From the NCBI GenBank assembly GCA_005765155.1, contig VCCP01000001.1, positions 1,302,001 to 1,366,000 on the forward strand: a stretch of DNA of 64,000 bases. Direction: 5' to 3'. How positions within the stretch are numbered: position 1 is the first letter of the stretch; each line of letters opens with the position of its first letter. A program made the position numbers and the translations under genes. The notes below the pieces were generated by a model. The model had not been told where the DNA came from. It did not search any database and saw nothing but the letters and a program-made list of their open reading frames with translations. This document shows, piece by piece, positions 23,444 to 33,843 of the stretch. This DNA is from Zelopaecilomyces penicillatus. Lineage: Eukaryota > Ascomycota > Sordariomycetes > Hypocreales > Pseudodiploosporaceae.

Positions 23444-25163
23444 ATGGATATGTTCAGTTTGCCATTTCAATTCGTGACAGCTTCAGCTGCCTTGGCGCTG
23501 CTTGCAGCTCTTCATCTCCTACTAAATAGATACAAGCATGGGTTGAACAGAATCCCAGGCCCCTGGCTTGCATCCTGCACAAATCTTTGGAGGTTTGCAC
23601 TCACATGGACTGAGAAAGCTGAACATACGCACATCAAGCTTCACGCTCAGTACGGAGATGTAGTTCGTCTTGGTCCCAATCTAGTATCAGTGACGGATCT
23701 GAGCACAGTCAAGAAGATATACGGGGCTGGTTCATCATTTGAAAAGGTATCAAGGGAAAACTCTTCTAGTAGTTGCAAAAACTCTCAGTACTAACACCGA
23801 ACCAGTCTGAATTCTATGCCGTCTTTCGGGATGTTGCTCGGGGCATGCTGCTAGAGAATCTCTTTAGTGTGCGGAACAATGACTACCATAAGAGGCTTCG
23901 AAGGCCGGTTGCTTCAGCTTTCTCCATGAGCTCTCTCATCAAGCTGGAGAAGTTTGTGGACTCGACTATTGCATCGTTTACCAATGAGCTTGATAAGCGA
24001 TTCGTAGATACTGAGACAGGACCAAAAGCATTTGATTTTGCAAAATGGCTAAATCTATATGCGTTCGATGCCATAGGACATATGAGCTTCTCTGAGCCCA
24101 TTGGTTTTATTGAAACCGGTGAGGATATTGAGGGTATAATGCATCAAGTGGAAATGCAACTTGGCCACCAGAACACGGTAAGTCCCTCGTTGCCATGCCG
24201 CGGTAAATACCACAAGACTCGAGGCTAACCCAGCAACTTTCAGGTTGGTCAAATGCCATGGCTCGATGGTTTCTGGAGGAAAAGCCCCCTCAAGCTATGG
24301 CTGGGAAGAATGGGTTTCATGCAGGAAAAAGACTCCATCATCGTCAGATTCGCCGCTCGAAAAATGATGGAACGCTATGATAATTTACAATCAGGCACAG
24401 CTCCAATCCTGCCAGACTTTCTTGATCGTTTTATCCAAGCTGGAACAAAAGACCCCGAGTTTATGGATCAGCAAAAGGTCTTGAGTCTCACGCTCGTAAA
24501 CGTCTTTGCTGGAGGCGACACCACCGCAATCGCGCTTTCAGCAACTTTTTACTTCTTGCTGAAAAACCCTCTTGCTTTACAAAAGCTAGTAGCTGAGATT
24601 GACCAGGCAAGCTTTGCGCAAGATGATGGAATAGTATCTTACAGCGAGGCCATACAACTTCCTTATCTTAAAGCTGTTATACAAGAGAGCTTGAGGATGT
24701 TCCCGGGCATCGGCATGCCTCTTGAACGTGTGGTACCCTCTGGAGGACTAGATGTTTGCGGCTATTTTCTCCCCGCTGGTACAATTGTAGGCACATCAGC
24801 ATGGCCACTTCACGCGAAGGAGTCGATCTTTGGCGCTCAGCCTAGGGAATTCCGGCCAGAGAGATGGATCAATGCCACTGAGGCTCAAGCGAGTCTCATG
24901 AACAGTGCCATGTTTGCTTTTGGCATGGGCGCTCGCTCATGTGTGGGCCAGAATATCAGTTTGCTACAAATGTACAAGGTTGTTCCTACAATCCTTAGAA
25001 AATACAAGGTATTTATAGACCCTCGTACGTCTCCGATATATCGAGTGCACAATACTAACAGACCTAGTTGGACTTTGCGGACGCTTCAACAGATTGGACA
25101 ACCTCCAATCGGTGGTTCATTTACCAAAAAGATTTCTTCGTCAAGTTGAAGCGTCAAAACTGA
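23444..25163 (+). CDS. Cytochrome P450 monooxygenase 2 (pisatin demethylase-like)
   Basis: A second haem monooxygenase of a different P450 branch. Exons 23444-23746, 23806-24177, 24244-25008 and 25068-25163 give 511 residues. It has an N-terminal hydrophobic anchor (about 8-28), the hinge RIPGPWLASCTNLWR, the C-helix region RRPVASAFS, the I-helix AGGDTTAIA, ExxR in ESLRMFP and the haem signature FGMGARSCVG with Cys458. The overall pattern resembles the pisatin demethylase-like CYPs. The last intron (25009-25067) was inferred because splicing produces the expected C-terminal strand (NRWFIYQKDFFVKLKRQ). Reading straight through instead gives an unrelated tail ending at 25149. Likely a cluster tailoring enzyme; substrate unknown. 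Confidence 0.9.
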
Positions 25164-26563
25164 ACCATTTACTCTTTTGAGGGCTTGAAGCGAGTAACGC
25201 TGTGTAGATGGTCCCCAAGGTTGTGGAACGGCTTCCAGGGAGAGTCAATATTTATTATGTGGTGTTGGCAATGTCTGGCAAGTCCTGGAAGCAAAGGGTA
25301 TTACAGGGTGGGCGAATTTAGGATTAAGTTAGGATGAGAAAGTATAGACTTGGTTGTATCAAGGAGTCTCTGATGGCTAATGAAGAGAGATCAATGGAAA
25401 ACAATAGAGAATGAAAGCTATTGTCAGAACGCCACACCAAATAGCTCTACCTCAGACACAACGGTAGGTAGATGTTTCAGTTACGTTTCCAATTAACTAT
25501 TATAAGAAATGCTAGCTCGCTTCCAAGTAATCTGCAAGAGAGACCAAATCGCAGAGAGATTAGAACTTTTAGGTGTCATCGCCCCAGTCATTGAGACTTG
25601 TTCGCAAGTTGAGTGTATTCTTTGGGATCCGAAAAGGCAATACTGCAATCTACGCACATGCAATACAGCTTGCTAATCATATTGCTGGTGCCCAAGAGGA
25701 CACATGGTCACTCTCCCAAAATGTTCTTCAATCGACATGTAATTATTTGCCATGCGTCTGCTTTGATGCCCAACATAGAGTAACCACCCGACTGACAAGG
25801 TCTATCGATTTTCACAGACATGTCTCTCGCGTCGACTAGACTTGCTTGACTAGACCAGCCGCTTGCAGCCCGCAAGAGGCAGGCGATACTAGCTGTGCAT
25901 CCGTGACACACACGGCGGGCAATAGTTAGCATATCCATATAGATAGTTATATTACCGAAGCCAAGTCCAAAGCCTAACTGTGAACAACTTATCAATTTAA
26001 AAGTAGAAGTAGAACGGAAGCTCAAAGAACTGTGATAACACTATAACAGTCTGGTTCAAGAAGAGTTGCCAAGCAGCTCATTAGTTATTTGCCATGCAGA
26101 CTGCGAGTAGGTAACTGGGTTAGCAACCTCTCGCGTTACAAGCAGGAGGGAGAAAACAGTAATTACCATATGATTAGTTAATTAACTCAAAGCCGGGGGA
26201 TAAAAAATTCGAGACTACATCCAGCATTGTACACGCATAGTTGAGTAAATCGAGGCTGGCTGAAAACATGGGTGTTTGGCGTGGCAGCCGCTTGTTGAGA
26301 TATAAAAGTAGAGCCGGCAACCTCAATGGGGTTGTGAAAGGTCGATAAATAGGTCGTCTGCCACTCACCAGAGCCGATTTTGAACAGAATGCAACCACAA
26401 ATTCCGAAATGTTGCATACTAGTGGATCTATGTGTCTTTTGTTTGGACAATCATGCCTCTTTTCACTCGCAGGCTTCTTCCCTTCAACCTATTTGATATA
26501 CCCATCTCCAAATCACCATCCCCCATACATCAAAAGTTCTTCTACAATAATTCTCTATCCAAC
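25164..26563. other. Intergenic region downstream of P450 2
   Basis: No gene recognised. It holds the P450 3' flank and the promoter of the next small gene, including a TATAAAA box at 26301-26307, about 260 nt before that ATG. Confidence 0.5.
26301..26307 (+). promoter_or_regulatory. TATA box of the small orphan gene
   Basis: A TATAAAA word followed by a CT-rich leader (about 26440-26560) and then the ATG at 26564. The spacing is plausible for a fungal promoter. Confidence 0.5.
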
Positions 26564-27001
26564 ATGTCTGCTGTCAGAAGTATCAGGATCCAAAATGCTT
26601 CGTCGTCTTTGACCTATCTCGTCGACGGTGGCGTGTCGACTTTCACGGTGTTCTTAGCAAATTCCGAGCGGCCAAGCGAGGTTGAACTTCCTATCATGCA
26701 AACAACGTATAACGTGAAGAACCCAGAAGGCGGTGCTGTCTTTGCTTCGATTGAAGTCCGTTCTGATGGCACGGTCACGGTGTCTCCTGGAAAGGCCGAG
26801 CCCAAGGCTCCCATTTCTATAATCCCCAGCTTTACTAGATATGGTGATCTATTGGCTGTTCTTCTCTGCTACATTCTCTTACTTATCAATAAAAAGGCAC
26901 ACATAACATCTACATTCAAAACATGGCGGTTTGGGTTGTTGTATCTGATGTCTTCTTTTGGGCGTCATAAGGTAACACAATTAGATAGTTATGAAGTGTA
27001 A
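26564..27001 (+). CDS. Small orphan protein next to the isocyanide cluster
   Basis: I do not recognise this protein. From the ATG at 26564 the frame gives 145 residues. The first 90 or so look like a genuine domain: alternating hydrophobic beta-strand-like stretches (SLTYLVDGGVSTFTVFLAN, GAVFASIEVRSDGTVTVSPG), no cysteines and no signal peptide. The C-terminal 50 residues are hydrophobic and then basic and may be an artefact of reading into non-coding DNA or an unspliced intron, so the true stop could lie near 26840. A TATA box and pyrimidine-rich leader upstream support a real, probably inducible gene. Its position between cluster P450 2 and the SDR suggests, but does not show, a link to the cluster. 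Confidence 0.5.
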   Translation: MSAVRSIRIQNASSSLTYLVDGGVSTFTVFLANSERPSEVELPIMQTTYNVKNPEGGAVFASIEVRSDGTVTVSPGKAEPKAPISIIPSFTRYGDLLAVLLCYILLLINKKAHITSTFKTWRFGLLYLMSSFGRHKVTQLDSYEV

Positions 27002-27402
27002 TAATGACCACAATGTTATTTATAAATTGCACCGTTCCTTTTTTGCGGAGTGTCTCCTTAAAGGCTGTAGTTGGTGTCCCATTGGGAATAAAGCCTTCAT
27101 GCGTAAGTTGCCCATTCCAACACGTCACAGATTGTGTCTTAAAAGAGAATATGGATCTATTTATTGCTTCCTAAAGGTTTACCAGGCTGCCATTGATCAC
27201 CTGTGTCGTGCCATCTTTGTGTGCCAAAATAAACTACTTGCTAAGAATAAAATTGATCATTGCGACGTCGATAAGTTGGCCGCTTTGGGCGTGGGGTTTT
27301 CCTAGCACGGGAGGTATGTGGTCTGTATAGATGGTAAATGACGGGAAGTCGAAACAAAACTTTACTTCAACCCAGGAAAGCAGAGTCTAAGAAAATGTTA
27401 CA
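27002..27402. other. Convergent 3' region
   Basis: Between the small orphan gene and the SDR gene, which converge. No further gene is seen; it presumably holds both 3' untranslated regions. Confidence 0.5.
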
Positions 27403-28498
27403 TCATGGCAAAGAGTATCCACCATCGACAATCATATCCAGCCCGGTGGTATACGTAGCGGCATCACTTGCCAGATACAGATATGCGCCTTTGAGCTCAA
27501 CCACATGTCCAGCTCTCCTACACACGAAAGCAACGTTAGCTCGTTATTTCCACCCAACATGGCCATTCTTGCCTGCAGAGATCTAGAACTTTCACTTACC
27601 CCATCACAATCTTGTCTTTCAGGTTGGAAAGAAATTCGGGAGAGACGTAGTCCAGCATTTCGGTGTGGATGTATCCCGGAGACACAGTATTGCTGCGAGC
27701 GAAGCCGGTCCACTCGACGGCGAGACTTTTGCCTGCGTTTTTCAGAAATCCAATTGTCAGTTCCTTGTTACAATGGGGTTTATAAAATGGCGATACTAGG
27801 GACCGTACAGAAATGAATCACGGCTGCCTTGGATGCGTTGTACACGGCCTGTAGTTGCGGCACATTGACAATGCTGCCACTCATCGACGCCGTGGCTATG
27901 AAACTGCCTGAGATGTAGTTTTCAAGGGGCTTGCCGTCCAGTGTTGTGCCTTCTTTCTTTTGTCTGCGGAAGTGAGCACCAGCACTCCGGGCGCACCACA
28001 TTACACCATCTACATTGACCGTCATGACGTCCTTGATCTTGTCTACAGGTCCGTCGATGAATGCACCATCTTGCCAGGCAATGCCCGAGTTGGCGACGAA
28101 AATGTCTAGTCGACCGTTGAACTCTTCAACAATCTGACCAACAGCTTCGTCAACAGCTTCGGCTGAGATGACATTAACTTGGTATGCTTTGCCTGCTCCA
28201 TGTAATTAGTATAACTCAATCACATTTACTATACCTCGAATTCATCACGCTTACACTTCACTCCATACGTCTTCTCGATATTTTCAGCTTCTCTCAGAGC
28301 CTGCTTGTTATTGTTGTACCAAATGGCAACGTTTGCTCCAGCCTCGGCAAACGCTTGAGCGATGGCTAGGCCGATGCCAGCACCAGCCCCAGAGACAATG
28401 GCAGTTCGTCCCGTTAGAGAGAAAAGAGGCATCACACGGTTGCCTTGTGGATATGTCGTGTTGTCATGGTGGAAGTTGCCTGTATTAAAGTCGGCCAT
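27403..28498 (-). CDS. Short-chain dehydrogenase/reductase (sorbose reductase/Sou-like)
   Basis: A classical NAD(P)-dependent SDR acting on an alcohol or carbonyl. Exons 28498-28255, 28192-27809, 27732-27600 and 27517-27403 give 291 residues, usual for the family. The cofactor loop is IVSGAGAGIGLAIA (a variant of TGxxxGxG). The middle has VANSGIAW in place of NNAG, and the active site is the Ser region ATASMSGSIVN plus YNASK. The C-terminus TTGLDMIVDGGYSLP is typical. The spacing and the block SMSGSIVNVPQ with YNASKA resemble the sugar/polyol reductases of the Sou1/L-xylulose reductase group, so a primary-metabolism role is as likely as a role in the neighbouring cluster. The splice sites all restore frame. 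Confidence 0.88.
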
Positions 28499-29033
28499 GT
28501 TGTCTACCTTTTTGTTTCTAGATCTCTAGATAAACTCGAAGATAATAAGGCCTTTCTGAGTAGGCTTTGTTGCAACACTAGTTATGAGGCTCACTCAAGA
28601 TTGGAGACATTCAACGATGGAGTTTGGTGGTGACTGAGTGAAGCTCTCGTCACCCCGCGCCAGCAGCGGTCTACCTGCATACGTCATAGGCGGTGTCGTG
28701 TGTGGGGAGTCGATACTCACCCAAATACCCGGTAAATAGATAATATGTGGTAGCAAGAAATACATGCACCATCATTTGGATACTCCAAGCAAAGCGCAAT
28801 CATTTGGTTTATTTTCTTTTGTCGGTTTATTCTTTTATTTTCACACTCTTCTTCCGCTTCTTTTATTTGCAGATCCAACCATCGATGGTCTGTGAGGTTG
28901 CATCACAATCCGTCGTGGCTCCTCCCCGCAATCCATCTAATCGATAGCAAAAGCCGTGGAACCCATCAAACAGTAGATATCCTAGACGTAGGTAATCTGC
29001 ACCTGGGTTTTTTTGACATGCCCGCCTGCATCG
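28499..29033. other. SDR promoter and 3' flank of the trimethyllysine dioxygenase gene
   Basis: No gene recognised in this AT-rich stretch. Confidence 0.5.
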
Positions 29034-30921
29034 CTATCGCAGCTGCATGTTGGCTGCAATCACATCCTCACGCTTGAAATTTGTCGTTTTCCACCTCGAG
29101 ACGAAGTCGTCTCGGCTAACTGTGATTTTCCAGTTCGTCAGCGTCTCCTAACATCCATGCGTGCGTCTGCCCACGACGAGCCTCAATGTGGGGGTACCGG
29201 CCAGGAGAGCTACTTACTGTAAGCACCGCAGATACGCCTGAGGCCCTCGAATGCGCTTCTCCCGTGGAGTACACGCCAATTGTCGAAAACTGGATCAAGT
29301 TGGTGAGTATTAATGATTCATTCTCTCAATAAAACGCGTTGGACGATCTCAGGATGACTCACTCAATACGCGACCTGGCACCAGTTGGAACCAGTACTCG
29401 TTATGTTTGCGTCTCAAAATATTATCCCACCTCCGCGCCGCTTGGTACCATTCATCGACGTCAACGTTGAGCGGCACAACGCCACGGTCATCATTGTTCC
29501 AGCGTATCCTGTGCAGCTGCTTTGGGCTGGCCTCGATGACTGGGTAGGCACTATCCGGTGCTATGGCGACACCCTCGTTGCCGCTGGCGTGCCATGGGAT
29601 CCTGACCTTTCTTAGAACATTATAGTCCTCTGGCGACTCCTTTCTCAAGCGGTGGGCTGCATAAAACCCATCTACAAGTAATGATTGGCCACCCAGCACG
29701 TCTTCAACGGGCGTGTTGGGCGGTGGCGTATGGGAAAGCAGATGGAAGGCCTGTATGCCAGCGGGCTCTGTGAAATATGTCGTATCGGTATGAGCCGGCA
29801 GAGCAAGGTTGGTGTAAGCAGTATCGGCAACGGCCAAATCGGGGATGAAGTCATAGAACCCGCCATAATGGGTGTTTCGAATGGGTCCAATGCTCTCAAG
29901 CAGCTTCTCGGTCGCTTCTGGGGTCTTCGGAGAGTTGATGACAAAGCAGAATCCATATTCACGCTGCCTCGCAACATTCAACATCGACATCATGATTACA
30001 GGAGCCTGCTGTCTGTGTCACTTACGATTTTATTGGTAAGATCAGCCATCCCTGCTTGATCTGCGCCGCTGCTCATGACCTGCTCATATTCCACTTCTGG
30101 GGGGTTGGAAGCAATTGAAGCGTTCCATAGTCGTCGTCCACTACCATTAGAGTTAGAACTTCATGCAGCTCTGAATGACAAGCCACACGGGTAGGTATGA
30201 TAAGGTAACATGTAATCCCCACTCTTTGTTTGCAAGTTTGCTCTTGTCACCCCCACCGAGGGTGCGTGTAAGCCAAGACCACGAATAGTGGCTTTTGTGA
30301 GAATCCGTCCCTGTCAATGCCAAATGAGTCCCAAGATGTGCATGTGAAGGGAAAAAGAAGAGAGGGGTTCAAGGTAGGTAGGTACACAAGACTTCTACGC
30401 CATCACTGGTGTGTGAAATTTCTTTGGGTGCTATGTCTGAAGGTATCTACAACAGCAGTAGTCAGCTATCAGAAGTCGGCCAAAGCAGCCAGCCCTGTGG
30501 CTCACACTCGTCCCACGAGGGGTAGTGTTACCTCGAAACTGTTGAAATTCCTCTGCATGGTGTCTTGGTTCACGCATGCGCTGCAACGACAGTTGTCTCT
30601 GTGGGAATGTTAGGGCCCGTCTCACATAAGCGCCGGGACGGCAGAGAGGTGCTGGTGCTGTACGTACCGAAGCCATATTTTAGATCTAGAACGATTGGGG
30701 TTTGCGCTTGCGTTAGCAACACGAGTTTTTTTACTTGAGAAATTAACCCACATCTTAGTTCCAGGAGAGGCTTTGGACGTGTCGCTCCGGAGAACAAGAT
30801 CGCCAGAGTCGGATTCCAGCACTGTTGCAAATGCCCTGACTCGGACGCTGGCGACCGCGGTCAGCCGAGGCACTTCCATGTTCCGGCGACCGACACGGCG
30901 GCCTAGGCCGGAGCTATGCAT
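29034..30921 (-). CDS. Trimethyllysine dioxygenase (carnitine biosynthesis, mitochondrial)
   Basis: An Fe(II)/2-oxoglutarate enzyme that hydroxylates N6-trimethyllysine, the first step of carnitine synthesis. Eight exons (30921-30668, 30598-30532, 30446-30386, 30310-30187, 30140-30026, 29963-29363, 29289-29218, 29119-29034) give 459 residues. The N-terminal metal-binding-like domain reads KIWLRDNCRCSAC, then VEVLWTDSHKS. The dioxygenase core has GFCFV, the iron ligands H265 and D267 in LPAHTDTTYF, and H416 in FDNWRVLHGRSAF. The C-terminus is YISRDDF. The arginine-rich first 40 residues could be a mitochondrial presequence. MHSSG at 30921 is the first in-frame ATG, and 30879 is an alternative. 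The 46-nt intron 30141-30186 (GTGGCT donor) is the weakest splice. It is probably a housekeeping gene marking the cluster border. Confidence 0.87.
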
Positions 30922-31701
30922 GTCATCAGTGCCAATGGACCCAACCAGAAGAATGAATGGAGATCTGCCCTGTCTTACCGAGCAACTCGGCTCGCTGACC
31001 CGAGCAGGAAACGCATTGTTGACAAACGACCTGTTGGCAAGCACACCGTATACTGCAGCCTAGGGATTTTGTTATGGAGGAAATCAGAGTGGATGAGTCT
31101 TGAATTAGAACAAAAAAGTTAGAGTGCCTGAGCGCACAAAGGGATAACACGGGCGAAAGAGCTTGGGGCAACACGGAGTATTCCGTGTCGTTGCCGGCCG
31201 ACAAACATGCTTGGGTGATGATGGCATCCCAGCGGCAGTAGTGGAGTTGCACGTGAGACAGGCGCACGGTATCATCTTCAGCTTGGCCAGGGCAATGCAA
31301 TTCGTGTGGAAGCATAGATAATCCGAGCCGTCGCATGCCAGCCAACGAACGACGTCCTTCGTACTTGCATCTTCAACTTTGAGGTTTAGTCTCTCCACCT
31401 CGGATGGCTTCATCAGCGACTTCTTGACGGTTACTTGACGGCCCACAGCTGCGCATCTCCTCAAAGCAATTTATCCGATTTGCTCAGCAACCGCCCACGC
31501 GAGATTCTCTCATCTCAGTACGCTCACAACAACCGCGATCGCGATCGGCAATTCCATTTTCCTGCAATACGACCGCGTCTGCGTTTCAGCCGCTGGATGG
31601 CCATGGAAGCGCTGCCCTCGATCCACCGCTGTAGTCCTTGGTTAGCTACAGCCTAACGGTGCAGAAGCAGAATCAAGTAGCCACCGTGCTGGCATAGCAG
31701 C
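30922..31701. promoter_or_regulatory. Divergent intergenic region between the trimethyllysine dioxygenase and ubiquitin protease genes
   Basis: A shared upstream region of 780 nt. A minus-strand open frame across 31105-31464 has no family character and is not called as a gene. Confidence 0.45.
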
Positions 31702-33843
31702 ATGAATTCACGATACAACGGGTTTGAGCGCTTCTACGACGACCAGGTCGCCGCCCACCGACAGTTCTACTCGAGAGAAAACATATATGACCGCTTCACA
31801 AGCTCTAGCGTCAGCATTTCCGTCGCAGTACTTCTATTCACCTTTATCTTCAAAATCTACAGCCCAGATAGCACATTAGAAGGGATATTCTATGCGATAG
31901 GAAATTTTCTATGGGACACCCTAGTTTTTGTCACACCGGCTACCTTGCTCTTTGCCGTTGACAGTTGGATGAATCCATCTACTTCCTCCAGCTCGATGCC
32001 CGAATCTCAGTTAAGCACTCATGTCGCCAAAAGTGAAGCCATGCGCAGGGTCATGGGGCTGGACCGCGCGAGCGGCATGATGTCCTCGGTATTCCAGGCG
32101 AGATCCCGGGCCTTGTCCATAACCGGCGGTGTTTTAGGCCTCAAGCTTGATTCCGATCGGCCGCCCGGGCTGGGCAATCGCGACAACTCGTGCTATCAAA
32201 ATAGCATCCTCCAAGGGCTGGCGTCCCTGCAGTCCATGCCCGACTATCTCGCAGCATGCATACGCGATCTTGACAGCGCCGCCCACAGTGCCGATAGGGA
32301 TGTTGCACAGACTTTGCGTGGCCTGATTTCAAATTTGAATGATGTAGAAAACAATGGCAAGACGATTTGGACCCCAAGCCTGTTAAAGTCTATGAGCACG
32401 TGGACCCAGCAGGATGCGCAGGAATACTACTCAAAGGTGTTGGATGACATTGACAAGGGTGCGGCCAAGGCAGCCCAAGCATTGGCGTCAAGTCGTATTA
32501 CTGGTCTCGAGGGCGGCGATTACCATAAAGACGAGTGTACCAGCAGCCAGCATAGCGACGACAGCGGATACCAAAGTCTTTCCTCCAATCTCAAGAGGTC
32601 AGAAGCTAATCTCTTGCGAAACCCGTTGGAGGGGCTTCTGGCTCAACGGGTGGCTTGTGTTCAGTGCGGCTATTCAGACGGACTTTCAATGATTCCTTTC
32701 AATTGTCTTACTCTAAGTCTCGGTCTCGACAAGAGCCAGCACGATCTTTATGAGAGATTAGATTCATACAGCAAGGTTGAGACGATAGACGGTGTCAATT
32801 GCCCAAAATGCACGCTGCTAAAGGCACAAAGACTACTAGGTAAGCTGGTAGAAAGGATGCAGGATGGTGGCTCATCTAAAGAGCAACTTGCCGAGCCGCT
32901 GCGAAGACTCGAGGCTGTTGAGACTGCACTTGAAGAGGATGATTTTGATGACAAGACGATTGAGGACGCATGCAAGATTTCAGCACAGGGCAGAGTCAGC
33001 ACAACCAAGACCAAGCAGATGGTCATCGCTCGACCACCGCAGAGCCTAGCCGTACATGTGAATCGATCTGTTTTTGACCCATCAACATTCCACATGATAA
33101 AGAACTCGGCACCGGTCAATTTTCCCCTGACCCTGGATCTTGGCCCGTGGTGTCTTGGCAGCGCAGAAGCTAAAAGCAAATCCTCAGATGCTGACACTGC
33201 ATCATCACCTGATGGAGATGCTAGCGAGGAGCAGTGGCAATTGGATCCTATGGCTTCTATGGTGGCTGGAGATTTGGAACCTTCTAGGTTGACGGGTCCC
33301 ATCTACGAACTCCGGGCAGCTGTCACACACTACGGAAGGCACGAGAATGGGCATTATATCTGCTACAGAAAATATCCCCCGTCCAGCTTGACAAGCAACA
33401 ACAGTATGGATGGCGACAATAATTCAATCATTGATACTGGCCTTGATGGCGTAGACGATGATGTTTCCGGTACAGGTGCAAGCGAAGCCAAGGGCTTTGG
33501 CGGCCACCTTTCAGGTGATCGAGACATGGCCTGGTGGAGACTCAGCGACCACAATGTTTCCAGAGTCGATGAGGATGTTGTCATGAGCTTGGGGCAGGGC
33601 GTATTTATGTTATTTTATGAATGTGTGGATCCCAGCATGATTCTACAATCTGAAGATGACGACCGCGAGGTTGAGCAAGCGAAAGCCGAAGCCGATACCC
33701 CTCCGAGGGACTTAGCTGATGATGTTGAGGGTCAAATAAACCCTTCTACTACGAATGATGTTGAAGGAGGGTGCGAAACGGTGCAAGCGACCGACAGCAA
33801 GCTCTCTAGTGGAGAAGAGCAGCCAGCCACAGGCAGCCAATAA
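31702..33843 (+). CDS. Membrane-anchored ubiquitin carboxyl-terminal hydrolase (UBP1/USP30-like)
   Basis: A cysteine protease of the USP/UCH family (peptidase C19) that removes ubiquitin from proteins. Intronless, 713 residues. Hydrophobic stretches at about 37-51 and 72-86 should anchor it in a membrane, as in yeast Ubp1 and mammalian USP30. The Cys box is GLGNRDNSCYQNSILQGLASL with nucleophile C164 and the oxyanion Asn at 162. The Gln/Asp-containing block TQQDAQEYYSKVLD follows, then a CxxC pair (VACVQCGYSDG) matched by CPKC, and the His box HYGRHENGHYICYRK with H551. An acidic, low-complexity tail follows. An insertion of acidic and Ser-rich sequence splits the His box region from the final strand (WWRLSDHNVSRV). 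Confidence 0.92.
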   Translation: MNSRYNGFERFYDDQVAAHRQFYSRENIYDRFTSSSVSISVAVLLFTFIFKIYSPDSTLEGIFYAIGNFLWDTLVFVTPATLLFAVDSWMNPSTSSSSMPESQLSTHVAKSEAMRRVMGLDRASGMMSSVFQARSRALSITGGVLGLKLDSDRPPGLGNRDNSCYQNSILQGLASLQSMPDYLAACIRDLDSAAHSADRDVAQTLRGLISNLNDVENNGKTIWTPSLLKSMSTWTQQDAQEYYSKVLDDIDKGAAKAAQALASSRITGLEGGDYHKDECTSSQHSDDSGYQSLSSNLKRSEANLLRNPLEGLLAQRVACVQCGYSDGLSMIPFNCLTLSLGLDKSQHDLYERLDSYSKVETIDGVNCPKCTLLKAQRLLGKLVERMQDGGSSKEQLAEPLRRLEAVETALEEDDFDDKTIEDACKISAQGRVSTTKTKQMVIARPPQSLAVHVNRSVFDPSTFHMIKNSAPVNFPLTLDLGPWCLGSAEAKSKSSDADTASSPDGDASEEQWQLDPMASMVAGDLEPSRLTGPIYELRAAVTHYGRHENGHYICYRKYPPSSLTSNNSMDGDNNSIIDTGLDGVDDDVSGTGASEAKGFGGHLSGDRDMAWWRLSDHNVSRVDEDVVMSLGQGVFMLFYECVDPSMILQSEDDDREVEQAKAEADTPPRDLADDVEGQINPSTTNDVEGGCETVQATDSKLSSGEEQPATGSQ

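Noticed and set aside
25009..25149. P450 2 ending at 25149 without the last intron
   Set aside because: Splicing 25009-25067 restores a typical P450 C-terminal strand; the unspliced tail has none.
31105..31464. Minus-strand frame of about 119 codons upstream of the trimethyllysine dioxygenase gene
   Set aside because: Considered as an extra 5' exon or separate gene. I could find no splice that joins it sensibly, and the cysteines are not in a known pattern.
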